A DNA stretch of 64,000 nucleotides. Source: Siphonodentalium dalli. Taxonomy: Eukaryota > Mollusca > Scaphopoda > Gadilida > Siphonodentaliidae. Shown here in pieces: positions 44,938-60,300 of the stretch. The position numbers and the translations under genes are program-made. A model generated the notes under the pieces. It searched no databases. It saw only the letters and a list, made by a program, of their open reading frames with translations, and was not told the origin of the DNA. The stretch is from positions 8,088,447-8,152,446 of the forward strand of contig CP136061.1 in NCBI GenBank assembly GCA_032622095.1, given 5' to 3'. The stretch's first letter is position 1; each line of letters starts with the position of its first letter.

Positions 44938-45264
44938 AACCAGTTATAGTAATTAGTTTTGAACAGGTGTTTGGACATGTGCTGTGATTTTTTCAGTCAA
45001 GTTGAGCTTCATAATTCTTACAGGTTTTTTTCCTAAATGTATCTAGGTGTGATTAGAGTGGCTAGTGGGTATGAACTAAATATTGACTAAGGGAATGGAA
45101 CAGTATAATCTACCAGAACAGTCTGGAAAAGCTTGTTAAATTCAATTGAAGTGCGAGTTTGGAGTGGGTCCCAAAAATCTGGGCACGAATATTTGTACCT
45201 GGTGTGCCACAAAAACATAATCAGCGCTGTGTCTGCAAATTGTTTCCTGACCCCCTTGCCTAAA

Positions 45265-45402
45265 TTACTATTTCTTCGGCTTCGGGGGTGAACAAATATA
45301 TTTCATTTCAGACGAGATTACATTTGAAGTCACAGTTTTTAGATTTAGGTTTCTCGACTCAATCAAATATGTTTTAACCCCGAAGCAGAAGAAATAGTAA
45401 AT
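45265..45402. mobile_element. Short foldback element next to the 45-kb array
   Basis: 'attactatttcttcggcttc' is inverted as 'gaagcagaagaaatagtaaa'; arms of about 40 bases. Its right end is the start of the tandem array. Confidence 0.7.
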
Positions 45403-47710
45403 CAGGGTGTTCAATCAGACAGGGCATTTTTATTTATGGTGTTAAATCGGACAGCGTAACTTTATTTAGAGGGTAATAAATCTGACCGGTATCTTTATTT
45501 TAGGGTGTTAAATCGGACAGGGTATCTTTAATTTAGAGGGTATTTAATCTGACCGGATATCTTTATTTTAGGGTGTTGAATCAGACATAGTATCCTTAAT
45601 TTAGGGTGTTAAATCGGACAGAGGATCTTTAATTTAGGGTGTTAAATCGGACAGAGTATCTTTAATTTAGAGGGTATTTAATCTGACCGGATATCTTTAT
45701 TTTAGGGTGTTGAATCGGACATGGTATCTTTAATTTAGGGTGTTAAATCGGTCAGAGGATCTTTAATTTAGAGTGTTAAATCGGACAGAGTATCTTTAAT
45801 TTAGAGGGTATTTAATCTGACCGGATATCTTTATTTTAGGGTGTTAAATCGGACAGGGTATCTTTAATTTAAAGGGTATTTAATCTGACTGGATATCTTT
45901 ATTTTAGGGTGTTGAATCAGACAGAGTATCTCTAATTTAGGGTGTTAAATTGGACACAGGATCTTTAATTTAGGGTGTTAAATCGGACAGCGTAACTTTA
46001 ATTTAGAGGGTATTTAATCTGACCGGGTATCTTTATTTAGGGTGTTGAATCGGACATGGTATCTTTAATTTATAATGTTAAATCGGACAGTATAACTTTA
46101 ATTTAGAGGGTATTTAATCTGACAGCGTAACTTTAATTTATGTTGTTAAATCGGACAGCATAACTTTAATTTAGAGGGAATTTAATCTGACCGTGTATCT
46201 TTATTTTAGGGTGTTGAATCGGACATGGTATCTTTAATTTAGAGGAATTAAATCAGACAGAGTATCTTTAATTTATGGTGTTAAATCGGACAGCGTAAAT
46301 TTAATTTATGTTGTTAAATCGGAAAGCGTAACTGTCATTTAGAGGGTATTTAATATGACCGGATATCTTTATTTTAGGGTGTTAAATCGGACAGCGTAAC
46401 TTTATTTAGAGGGTATTTAATCTGACCGGATATCTTTATTTTAGGGTGTTAAATCGGACAGGGTATCTTTAATTGAGAGGGTATTTAATCTGACCGGATA
46501 TCTTTATTTTATGGTGTTGAATCAGACAGAGTATCTTTAATTTAGGGTGTTAAATCGGACAGAGGATCTTTAATTTAGGGTGTTAAATCGGACAGAGTAT
46601 CTTTAATTTAGAGGGTATTTAATCTGACCGGATATCTTTATTTTAGGGTGTTAAATCGGACAGGGTATCTTTAATTTAGAGGGTATTTAATCTGTCCGGA
46701 TATCTTTATTTTAGGGTGTTGAATCAGAGAGTATCTTTATTTTAGGGTGTTAAATCGGACAGAGTAGCTTTAATTTAGAGGGTATTTAATCTGACCGGAT
46801 ATCTTTATTTCAGGGTGTTAAATCGGACAGGGTATCTTTAATTTAGAGGGTATTTAATCTGACCGGATATCTTTATTTTAGGGTGTTGAATCAGACAGAG
46901 TATCTTTAATTTAGGGTGTTAAATCGGACAGAGGATCTTTAATTTAGGGTGTTAAATCGGACAGAGTATCTTTAATTTAGAGGGTATTTAATCTGACCGG
47001 ATATCTTTATTTTAGGGTGTTAAATCGGACAGGGTATCTTTAATTTAGAGGGTATTTAATCTGTCCGGATATCTTTATTTTAGGGTGTTGAATCAGAGAG
47101 TATCTTTATTTTAGGGTGTTAAATCGGACAGAGTAGCTTTAATTTAGAGGGTATTTAATCTGACCGGATATCTTTATTTCAGGGTGTTAAATCGGACAGG
47201 GTATCTTTAATTTAGAGGGTATTTAATCTGACCGGATATCTTTATTTTAGGGTGTTGAATCAGAGAGTATCTTTAATTTAGAGTGTTAAATCGGACAGAG
47301 GATCATAAATTTAGGGTGTTAAATCGGACAGAGTATCTTTAATTTAGAGGGTATTTAATCTGACAGCGTAACTTTAATTTATGTTGTTAAATCGGACAGC
47401 ATAACTTTAATTTAGAGGGTATTTAATCTGATAGCGTAACTTTAATTTATGTTGTTAAATCGGACAGCATAACTTTAATTTAGAGGGTATTTAATCTGAC
47501 CGGGTATCTTTATTTTAGGATGTTGAATCGGACAGGGTATCTTTAATTTAGAGGGATTAAATCAGACAGGATATCTTTAATTTAGGGTTGTTAAATCAGA
47601 CAGCGTATCTTTAATTTAGAGGGTGTTGAATCTGACGGGGTATCTTTAATTTAGGGTGTTGAATCGGACATGGCATCTTTATTTTAGGGTTTTGAATCGG
47701 ACCGGATAAA
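45403..47710. repeat. Two-monomer tandem array of 33-35 bp units, 2.3 kb
   Basis: Monomer A 'agggtgttaaatcggacag' plus '.gtatctttaattt' and monomer B 'agagggtatttaatctgacc' plus 'ggatatctttatttt' alternate irregularly. A larger repeat of 369 bp is visible: 'gttgaatcagagagtatc' at 46,720 and 47,089 with matching neighbours. Confidence 0.93.
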
Positions 47711-48390
47711 TTAATAATTATTTATTCTCAAACGAAACTCAGACACATTCTGAGGAAAACAAATTGATCGTTCTTAAGGTCACTTTTATTCTATATGAAT
47801 TGTCATCTGTTATCACTTCGAGTATTACCTTGCTAGCATGCAGGGCAAGGCAACTACGTCACAATTTGTTTAAAAACGGTCACTTTACAAGGGGGTCAGT
47901 GTTACATAACTACACATGCCCCATTATATTCCCATAACTTGATTCAAGGACATATATACCCCAAACTCGAATATCCGTGTTCGGTTCCTTAAGGAAAGAA
48001 AGCTCACACGTCTTACTCCCTAACAAGACCTACACACAATGAAGACGGCTCCCCAAATATGGTCATAGGAAATGACCATAACAGCGGGACCAATCCGATG
48101 TGTATTACCAAACACCTCATTATGTATTCACCCAAATGGTATATAAGTAAATACAATTCCCCAAGTTATCATGCTTTTCCTATTCCACTTCCGAGCCTCT
48201 AATACGTAGAGGCTCGACTATTCTAACACTAGGATCATCGATTGTCACATTTGTATACACTGCTGGTATCTTAATCACGACGTAATAAAGACTTGTACCT
48301 ATATATATCTATGTGTCCATTACCTCACATAGTATTTATGGTACCGTTGAGCAGTTCTGCGTCTCACTACTACACAGCTTGAAGTCTCAG
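47711..48390. other. Unique sequence between two arrays; possible LTR-like region
   Basis: No ORF. It has a TATA-like 'ggtatataagtaaa' (48,140), a hairpin 'gagcctc...gaggctc' (48,196) and 'aataaag' (48,287), an order seen in LTRs, but no paired LTR, no clear ends and no target duplication. The assignment is weak. Confidence 0.3.
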
Positions 48391-51300
48391 CTACTAGACG
48401 ACCATTGCCAAGATACATACTAGACGATCACTGCCAAGATACGTACTAGACGACCACTGACAAGATACGTACTAGACGACCACTGACAAGATACATACTA
48501 GACGATCACTGCCAAGATACATACTAGACGATCACTGCCAAGATACGTACTAGACGACCACTGACAAGATACGTACTAGACGACCACTGACAAGATACGT
48601 ACTAGACGATCACTGCCAAGATACATACTAGACGATCACTGCCAAGATACATACTAGACGACCACTGACAAGATACATACTAGACGATCACTGCCAAGAT
48701 ACATACTAGACGATCACTGCCAAGATACGTACTAGACGACCACTGACAAGATACGTACTAGACGACCACTGACAAGATACACACTAGACGATCACTGCCA
48801 AGATACATACTAGACGATCACTGCCAAGATACATACTAGACGATCACTGCCAAGATACGTACTAGACGACCACTGACAAGATAAATACTAGACGATCACT
48901 GCCAATATACATACTAGACGATCACTGACAAGATACGTACTAGACGATCACTACCAAGATACATACTAGACGACCACTGACAAGATACATACTATACGAT
49001 CACTGCCAAGATAGATACTAGACGATCACTGCCAAGATACGTACTAGACGATCACTGCCAAGATACATACTAGACGATCACTGCCAAGATACATACTAGA
49101 CGACCACTGACAAGATACATACTAGACGATCACTGCCAAGATACATACTAGACGACCACTGACAAGATACATACTAGACGATCACTGCCAAGATACATAC
49201 TAGACGATCACTGACAAGATACGTACTAGACGACCACTGACAAGATACCTACTAGACGATCACTGGCAAGATACATACTAGACGACCACTGACAAGATAC
49301 ATACTAGACGATCACTGCCAAGATACGTACTAGACGACCACTGACAAGATACATACTAGACGACCACTGACAAGATACATACTAGACGATCACTGCCAAG
49401 ATACATACTAGACGATCACTGCCAAGATACATACTAGACGACCACTGACAAGATACATACTAGACGATCACTGCCAAGATACACACTAGACGACCACTGA
49501 CAAGATACGTACTAGACGACCACTGACAAGATACCTACTAGACGATCACTGACAAGATACATACTAGACGATCGCTGCCAAGATACATACTAGACGATCA
49601 CTGACAAGATACATACTAGACGACCACTGACAAGATACGTAATAGACGACCACTGACAAGATACCTACTAGACGATCACTGGCAAGATACATACTAGACG
49701 ACCACTGACAAGATACATACTAGACGACCACTGACAAGATACATACTAGACGATCACTGACAAGATACATACTAGACGATCACTGCCAAGATACATACTA
49801 GACGATCACTGCCAAGATACATACTAGACGATCACTGCCAAGATACATACTAGACGACCACTGACAAGATACATACTAGACGATCACTGCCAAGATACAT
49901 ACTAGACGATCACTGACAAGATACGTACTAGACGACCACTGACAAAATACATACTAGACGACCATTACCAAGATACATACTAGACGATCACTGCCAAGAT
50001 ACATACTAGATGACCATGGCCAAGATACGTACTAGACGACCACTGACAAGATACATACTAGACGATCACTGCCAAGATACATACTAGACGATCACTGACA
50101 AGATACGTACTAGACGACCACTGACAAGATACATACTAGACGATCACTGACAAGATACATACTAGACGACCACTGACAAGATACATACTATACGATCACT
50201 GCCAAGATACATACTAGACGATCACTGACAAAATACATACTAGACGATCACTGCCAATATACATACTAGACGATCACTGCCAAGATACATACTAGACGAT
50301 CACTGCCAAGATACATACTAGACGACCACTGACAAGATACATACTAGACGATCACTGCCAAGATACATACTAGACGATCACTGACAAGATACGTACTAGA
50401 CGACCACTGACAAGATACATAGTAGACGATCACTGACAAGATACATAGTAGACGATCACTGACAAGATACATACTAGACGATCACTGACAAGATACATAC
50501 TAGACGACCACTGACAAGATACGTACTAGACGACCACTGACAAGATACGTACTAGACGATCACTGACAAGATACGTACTAGACGACCACTGACAAGATAC
50601 GTACTAGACGACCACTGACAAGATACATACTAAACGACCACTGACAAGATACATACTAGAAGATCACTGCCAAGATACATACTAGACAACCACTGACAAG
50701 ATACATACTAGACGATCACTGACAAGATACGTACTAGACGACCACTGACAAGATACGTACTAGACGATCACTGACAAGATACGTACTAGACGATCACTGA
50801 CAAGATACATACTAGACGACCACTGACAAGATACATACTAGACGATCACTGCCAAGATACATACTAGACGATCACTGACAAGATACGTACTAGACGACCA
50901 CTGACAAGATACATAGTAGACGACCACTGACAAGATACATACTAGACGATCACTGACAAGATACGTACTAGACGACCACTGACAAGATACGTACTAGACG
51001 ACCACTGACAAGATACGTACTAGACGATCACTGACAAGATACGTACTAGACGACCACAGACAAGATACGTACTAGACGACCACTGACAATATACATACTA
51101 AACGACCACTGACAAGATACGTACTAGACGACCACTGACAAGATACATACTAGACGATCACTGACAAGATACATACTAGACGACCACTGCCAAGATTCAT
51201 ACTAGACGATCACTGACAAGATACATACTAAACGATCGCTGCCAAGATACATACTAGACGACCACTGACAAGATACACACTAGACGACCACTGACAAGAT

Positions 51301-54300
51301 ACATACTAAACGACCACTGACAAGATACATACTAGACGATCACTGCCAAGATACGTACTAGACGATCACTGACAAGATACGTACTAGACGACCACTGACA
51401 AGATACATACTAGAAGATCACTGCCAAGATACATACTAGACGACCACTGACAAGATACATACTAGACGACCACTGCCAAGATACACACTAGACGACCACT
51501 GACAAGATACATACTAAACGACCACTGACAAGATACGTACTAGACGACCACTGACAAGATACATACTAGACGATCACTGACAAGATACATACTAGACGAC
51601 CACTGCCAAGATGCATACTAGACGATCACTGACAAGATACATACTAAACGATCGCTGCCAAGATACATACTAGACGACCACTGACAAGATACATACTAGA
51701 CGACCACTGACAAGATACGTACTAGACGACCACTGACAAGATACGTACTAGACGATCACTGACAAGATACGTACTAGACGACCACTGACAAGATACATAC
51801 TAAACGATCGCTGCCAAGATACATACTAGACGACCACTGACAAGATACGTACTAGACGATCACTGACAAGATACATACTAGACGACCACTGACAAGATAC
51901 ATACTAAACGATCACTGCCAAGATACATACTAGACGACCACTGACAAGATACATACTAGACGATCACTGCCAAGATACATACTAGACGATCACTGCCAAG
52001 ATACATACTAGACGACCACTGACAAGATACATACTAGACGATCACTGCCAAGATACACACTAGACGACCACTGACAAGATACGTACTAGACGACCACTGA
52101 CAAGATACCTACTAGACGATCACTGACATGATACATACTAGACGATCGCTGCCAAGATACATACTAGACGATCACTGACAAGATACATACTAGACGACCA
52201 CTGACAAGATACGTAATAGACGACCACTGACAAGATACCTACTAGACGATCACTGGCAAGATACATACTAGACGACCACTGACAAGATACATACTAGACG
52301 ACCACTGACAAGATACATACTAGACGATCACTGACAAGATACATACTAGACGATCACTGCCAAGATACATACTAGACGATCACTGCCAAGATACATACTA
52401 GACGATCACTGCCAAGATACATACTAGACGACCACTGACAAGATACATACTAGACGATCACTGCCAAGATACATACTAGACGATCACTGACAAGATACGT
52501 ACTAGACGACCACTGACAAGATACATACTAGACGATCACTGACAAGATACATACTAGACGATCACTGCCAAGATACATACTAGACGATCACTGACAAGAT
52601 ACATACTAGACGACCACTGACAAGATACGTAATAGACGACCACTGACAAGATACCTACTAGACGATCACTGGCAAGATACATACTAGACGACCACTGACA
52701 AGATACATACTAGACGACCACTGACAAGATACATACTAGACGATCACTGACAAGATACATACTAGACGATCACTGCCAAGATACATACTAGACGATCACT
52801 GCCAAGATACATACTAGACGATCACTGCCAAGATACATACTAGACGACCACTGACAAGATACATACTAGACGATCACTGCCAAGATACATACTAGACGAT
52901 CACTGACAAGATACGTACTAGACGACCACTGACAAGATACATACTAGACGATCACTGCCAAGATACATACTAGACGATCACTGACAAGATACGTACTAGA
53001 CGACCACTGACAAGATACATACTAGACGACCATTACCAAGATACATACTAGACGATCACTGCCAAGATACATACTAGATGACCATGGCCAAGATACGTAC
53101 TAGACGACCACTGACAAGATACATACTAGACGATCACTGCCAAGATACATACTAGACGATCACTGACAAGATACGTACTAGACGACCACTGACAAGATAC
53201 ATACTAGACGATCACTGACAAGATACATACTAGACGACCACTGACAAGATACATACTATACGATCACTGCCAAGATACATACTAGACGATCACTGACAAA
53301 ATACATACTAGACGATCACTGCCAATATACATACTAGACGATCACTGCCAAGATACATACTAGACGATCACTGCCAAGATACATACTAGACGACCACTGA
53401 CAAGATACATACTAGACGATCACTGCCAAGATACATACTAGACGATCACTGACAAGATACGTACTAGACGACCACTGACAAGATACATACTATACGATCA
53501 CTGACAAGATACGTACTAGACGATCACTGACAAGATACATACTAGACGACCACTGACAAGATACGTACTAGACGACCACTGACAAGATACGTACTAGACG
53601 ATCACTGACAAGATACGTACTAGACGACCACTGACAAGATACGTACTAGACGACCACTGACAAGATACGTACTAGACGACCACTGACAAGATACGTACTA
53701 GACGATCACTGACAAGATACGTACTAGACGATCACTGACAAGATACATACTAGACGACCACTGACAAGATACATACTAGACGATCACTGCCAAGATACAT
53801 ACTAGACGATCACTGACAAGATACGTACTAGACGACCACTGACAAGATACATAGTAGACGATCACTGACAAGATACGTACTAGACGACCACTGACAAGAT
53901 ACATAGTAGACGACCACTGACAAGATACATACTAGACGATCACTGACAAGATACGTACTAGACGACCACTGACAAGATACGTACTAGACGATCACTGACA
54001 AGATACGTACTAGACGATCACTGACAAGATACATACTAGACGATCACTGACAAGATACGTACTAGACGACCACTGACAAGATACATAGTAGACGACCACT
54101 GACAAGATACATACTAGACGATCACTGACAAGATACGTACTAGACGACCACTGACAAGATACGTACTAGACGACCACTGACAAGATACGTACTAGACGAT
54201 CACTGACAAGATACGTACTAGACGACCACAGACAAGATACGTACTAGACGACCACTGACAATATACATACTAAACGACCACTGACAAGATACGTACTAGA

Positions 54301-57300
54301 CGACCACTGACAAGATACATACTAGACGATCACTGACAAGATACATACTAGACGACCACTGCCAAGATTCATACTAGACGATCACTGACAAGATACATAC
54401 TAAACGATCGCTGCCAAGATACATACTAGACGACCACTGACAAGATACATACTAGACGACCACTGACAAGATACATACTAAACGACCACTGACAAGATAC
54501 ATACTAGACGATCACTGCCAAGATACGTACTAGACGATCACTGACAAGATACGTACTAGACGACCACTGACAAGATACATACTAGAAGATCACTGCCAAG
54601 ATACATACTAGACGACCACTGACAAGATACATACTAGACGACCACTGCCAAGATACATACTAGACGACCACTGACAAGATACATACTAAACGACCACTGA
54701 CAAGATACGTACTAGACGACCACTGACAAGATACATACTAGACGATCACTGACAAGATACATACTAGACGACCACTGCCAAGATGCATACTAGACGATCA
54801 CTGACAAGATACATACTAAACGATCGCTGCCAAGATACATACTAGACGACCACTGACAAGATACATACTAGACGACCACTGACAAGATACGTACTAGACG
54901 ACCACTGACAAGATACGTACTAGACGATCACTGACAAGATACGTACTAGACGACCACTGACAAGATACATACTAAACGATCGCTGCCAAGATACATACTA
55001 GACGACCACTGACAAGATACGTACTAGACGATCACTGACAAGATACATACTAGACGACCACTGACAAGATACATACTAAACGATCACTGCCAAGATACGG
55101 ACTAGACGACCACTGCCAAGATACATACTAGACGATCACTGACAAGATACATACTAGACGATCACTGGCAAGATACATACTAGACGACCACTGACAAGAT
55201 ACCTACTAGACGATCACTGCCAAGATACATACTAGACGATCACTGACAAGATACGTACTAGACGATCACTGACAAGATACATACTAGACGATCACTGCCA
55301 AGATACCTACTAGACGATCACTGCCAAGATACATACTAGACGACCACTGACAAGATACGTACTAGACGATCACTGACAAGATACCTACTAGACGATCACT
55401 GACAAGATACGTACTAGACGATCACTGCCAAGATACATACTAGACGATCACTGACAAGATACGTACTAGACGATCACTGACAAGATACCTACTAGACGAT
55501 CACTGACAAGATACGTACTAGACGATCACTGACAAGATACATACTAGACGATCACTGACAAGATACCTACTAGACGACCACTGACAAGATACATACTAGA
55601 CGACCACTGACAAGATACATACTAGACGATCACTGACAAGATACCTACTAGACGATCACTGACAAGATACCTACTAGACGACCACTGACAAGATACATAC
55701 TAGACGACCACTGACAAGATACATACTAGATGATCACTGACAAGATACGTACTAGACGATCACTGACAATATACATACTAGACGACCACTGACAAGATAC
55801 ATACTAGACGATCACTGACAAGATACATACTAGACGACCACTGACAAGATACCTACTAGACGATCACTGACAAGATACATACTAGACGATCACTGACAAG
55901 ATACGTACTAGACGATCACTGACAATATACATACTAGACGACCACTGACAAGATACATACTAGACGATCACTGACAAGATACATACTAGACGATCACTGA
56001 CAAGATACGTACTAGACGATCACTGACAATATACATACTAGACGATCACTGCCAAGATACATACTAGACGATCACTGACAAGATACATACTAGACGATCA
56101 CTGGCAAGATACATACTAGACGATCACTGACAAGATACATACTAGACGACCACTGACAAGATACATACTAGACGATCACTGGCAAGATACATACTAGACG
56201 ACCACTGACAAGATACATACTAGACGACCACTGACAAGATACATACTAGACGATCACTGCCAAGATACATACTAGACGATCACTGTCAATATACATACTA
56301 GACGATCACTGGCAAGATACATACTAAACGACCACTGACAAGATACATACTAGACGACCACTGACAAGATACATACTAGACGATCACTGACAAGATACGT
56401 ACTAGACGACCACTGCCAAGATAAATACTAGAAGATCACTGCCAAGATACATACTAGACGATCACTGCCAAGATACATACTAGACGATCACTGCCAAGAT
56501 ACATACTAGACGATCACTGCCAAGATACATACTAGACGATCACTGGCAAGATACATACTAAACGACCACTGACAAGATACATACTAGACGACCACTGACA
56601 AGATACATACTAGACGATCACTGACAAGATACGTACTAGACGACCACTGCCAAGATACATACTAGACGACCACTGACAAGATAAATACTAGAAGATCACT
56701 GCCAAGATACATACTAGACGACCACTGACAAGATAAATACTAGACGATCACTGCCAAGATACATACTAGACGATCACTGGCAAGATACATACTAAAAGAC
56801 CACTGACAAGATACATACTAGACGACCACTGACAAGATACATACTAGACGATCACTGACAAGATACGTACTAGACGACCACTGCCAAGATAAATACTAGA
56901 AGATCACTGCCAAGATACATACTAGACGACCACTGCCAAGATACGTACTAGACGACCACTGACAAGATACGTACTAGACGACCACTGACAAGATACATAC
57001 TAAACGACCACTGACAAGATACGTACTAGACGACCACTGACAAGATACATACTAAACGACCACTGACAAGATACATACTAAACGACCACTGACAAGGTAC
57101 ATACTAGACGACCACTGACAAGATACATACTAGACGATCACTGACAAGATACGTACTAGACGACCACTGCCAAGATACATACTAGACGACCACTGACAAG
57201 ATAAATACTAGAAGATCACTGCCAAGATACATACTAGACGATCACTGCCAAGATACGTACTAGACGATCACTGCCAAGATACATACTAGACGATCACTGA

Positions 57301-60300
57301 CAAGATACATACTAGACGATCACTGCCAAGATACATACTAGACGATCACTGGCAAGATACATACTAAACGACCACTGACAAGATACATACTAGACGACCA
57401 CTGACAAGATACGTACTAGACGACCACTGACAAGATACATACTAGACGATCACTGACAAGATACATACTAGACGACCACTGCCAAGATGCATACTAGACG
57501 ATCACTGACAAGATACATACTAAACGATCGCTGCCAAGATACATACTAGACGACCACTGACAAGATACATACTATACGACCACTGACAAGATACGTACTA
57601 GACGACCACTGACAAGATACGTACTAGACGATCACTGACAAGATACGTACTAGACGACCACTGACAAGGTACATACTAAACGATCGCTGCCAAGATACAT
57701 ACTAGACGACCACTGACAAGATACGTACTAGACGATCACTGACAAGATACATACTAGACGACCACTGACAAGATACATACTAAACGATCACTGCCAAGAT
57801 ACGTACTAGACGACCACTGCCAAGATACATACTAGACGATCACTGACAAGATACATACTAGACGATCACTGGCAAGATACATACTAGACGACCACTGACA
57901 AGATACCTACTAGACGATCACTGCCAAGATACATACTAGACGATCACTGACAAGATACGTACTAGACGATCACTGACAAGATACATACTAGACGATCACT
58001 GCCAAGATACCTACTAGACGATCACTGCCAAGATACATACTAGACGACCACTGACAAGATACGTACTAGACGATCACTGACAAGATACCTACTAGACGAT
58101 CACTGACAAGATACGTACTAGACGATCACTGCCAAGATACATACTAGACGATCACTGACAAGATACGTACTAGACGATCACTGACAAGATACCTACTAGA
58201 CGATCACTGACAAGATACGTACTAGACAATCACTGACAAGATACATACTAGACGATCACTGACAAGATACCTACTAGACGACCACTGACAAGATACATAC
58301 TAGACGACCACTGACAAGATACATACTAGACGATCACTGACAAGATACCTACTAGACGATCACTGACAAGATACCTACTAGACGACCACTGACAAGATAC
58401 ATACTAGACGACCACTGACAAGATACATACTAGATGATCACTGACAAGATACGTACTAGACGATCACTGACAATATACATACTAGACGACCACTGACAAG
58501 ATACATACTAGACGATCACTGACAAGATACATACTAGACGACCACTGACAAGATACCTACTAGACGATCACTGACAAGATACATACTAGACGATCACTGA
58601 CAAGATACGTACTAGACGATCACTGACAATATACATACTAGACGACCACTGACAAGATACATACTAGACGATCACTGACAAGATACATACTAGACGATCA
58701 CTGACAAGATACGTACTAGACGATCACTGACAATATACATACTAGACGATCACTGCCAAGATACATACTAGACGATCACTGCCAAGATACATACTAGACG
58801 ATCACTGGCAAGATACATACTAGACGATCACTGACAAGATACATACTAGACGACCACTGACAAGATACATACTAGACGATCACTGGCAAGATACATACTA
58901 GACGACCACTGACAAGATACATACTAGACGACCACTGACAAGATACATACTAGACGATCACTGCCAAGATACATACTAGACGATCACTGTCAATATACAT
59001 ACTAGACGATCACTGGCAAGATACATACTAAACGACCACTGACAAGATACATACTAGACGACCACTGACAAGATACATACTAGACGATCACTGACAAGAT
59101 ACGTACTAGACGACCACTGCCAAGATAAATACTAGAAGATCACTGCCAAGATACATACTAGACGATCACTGCCAAGATACATACTAGACGATCACTGCCA
59201 AGATACATACTAGACGATCACTGCCAAGATACATACTAGACGATCACTGGCAAGATACATACTAAACGACCACTGACAAGATACATACTAGACGACCACT
59301 GACAAGATACATACTAGACGATCACTGACAAGATACGTACTAGACGACCACTGCCAAGATACATACTAGACGACCACTGACAAGATAAATACTAGAAGAT
59401 CACTGCCAAGATACATACTAGACGACCACTGACAAGATAAATACTAGACGATCACTGCCAAGATACATACTAGACGATCACTGGCAAGATACATACTAAA
59501 CGACCACTGACAAGATACATACTAGACGACCACTGACAAGATACATACTAGACGATCACTGACAAGATACGTACTAGACGACCACTGCCAAGATAAATAC
59601 TAGAAGATCACTGCCAAGATACATACTAGACGACCACTGCCAAGATACGTACTAGACGACCACTGACAAGATACGTACTAGACGACCACTGACAAGATAC
59701 ATACTAAACGACCACTGACAAGATACGTACTAGACGACCACTGACAAGATACATACTAAACGACCACTGACAAGATACATACTAAACGACCACTGACAAG
59801 ATACATACTAGACGACCACTGACAAGATACATACTAGACGATCACTGACAAGATACGTACTAGACGACCACTGCCAAGATACATACTAGACGACCACTGA
59901 CAAGATAAATACTAGAAGATCACTGCCAAGATACATACTAGACGATCACTGCCAAGATACGTACTAGACGATCACTGCCAAGATACATACTAGACGATCA
60001 CTGACAAGATACATACTAGACGATCACTGCCAAGATACATACTAGACGATCACTGGCAAGATACATACTAAACGACCACTGACAAGATACATACTAGACG
60101 ACCACTGACAAGATACATACTAGACGATCACTGACAAGATACGTACTAGACGACCACTGCCAAGATAAATACTAGAAGATCACTGCCAAGATACATACTA
60201 GACGACCACTGCCAAGATACGTACTAGACGATCACTGACAAGATACATACTAGACGACCACTGACAAGATACATACTAGACGACCACTGCCAAGATACAG

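Noticed and set aside
47900..48330. Solo LTR
   Set aside because: TATA-like, hairpin and AATAAA elements are in the right order, but neither ends nor a target duplication can be defined; kept only as a weak note.
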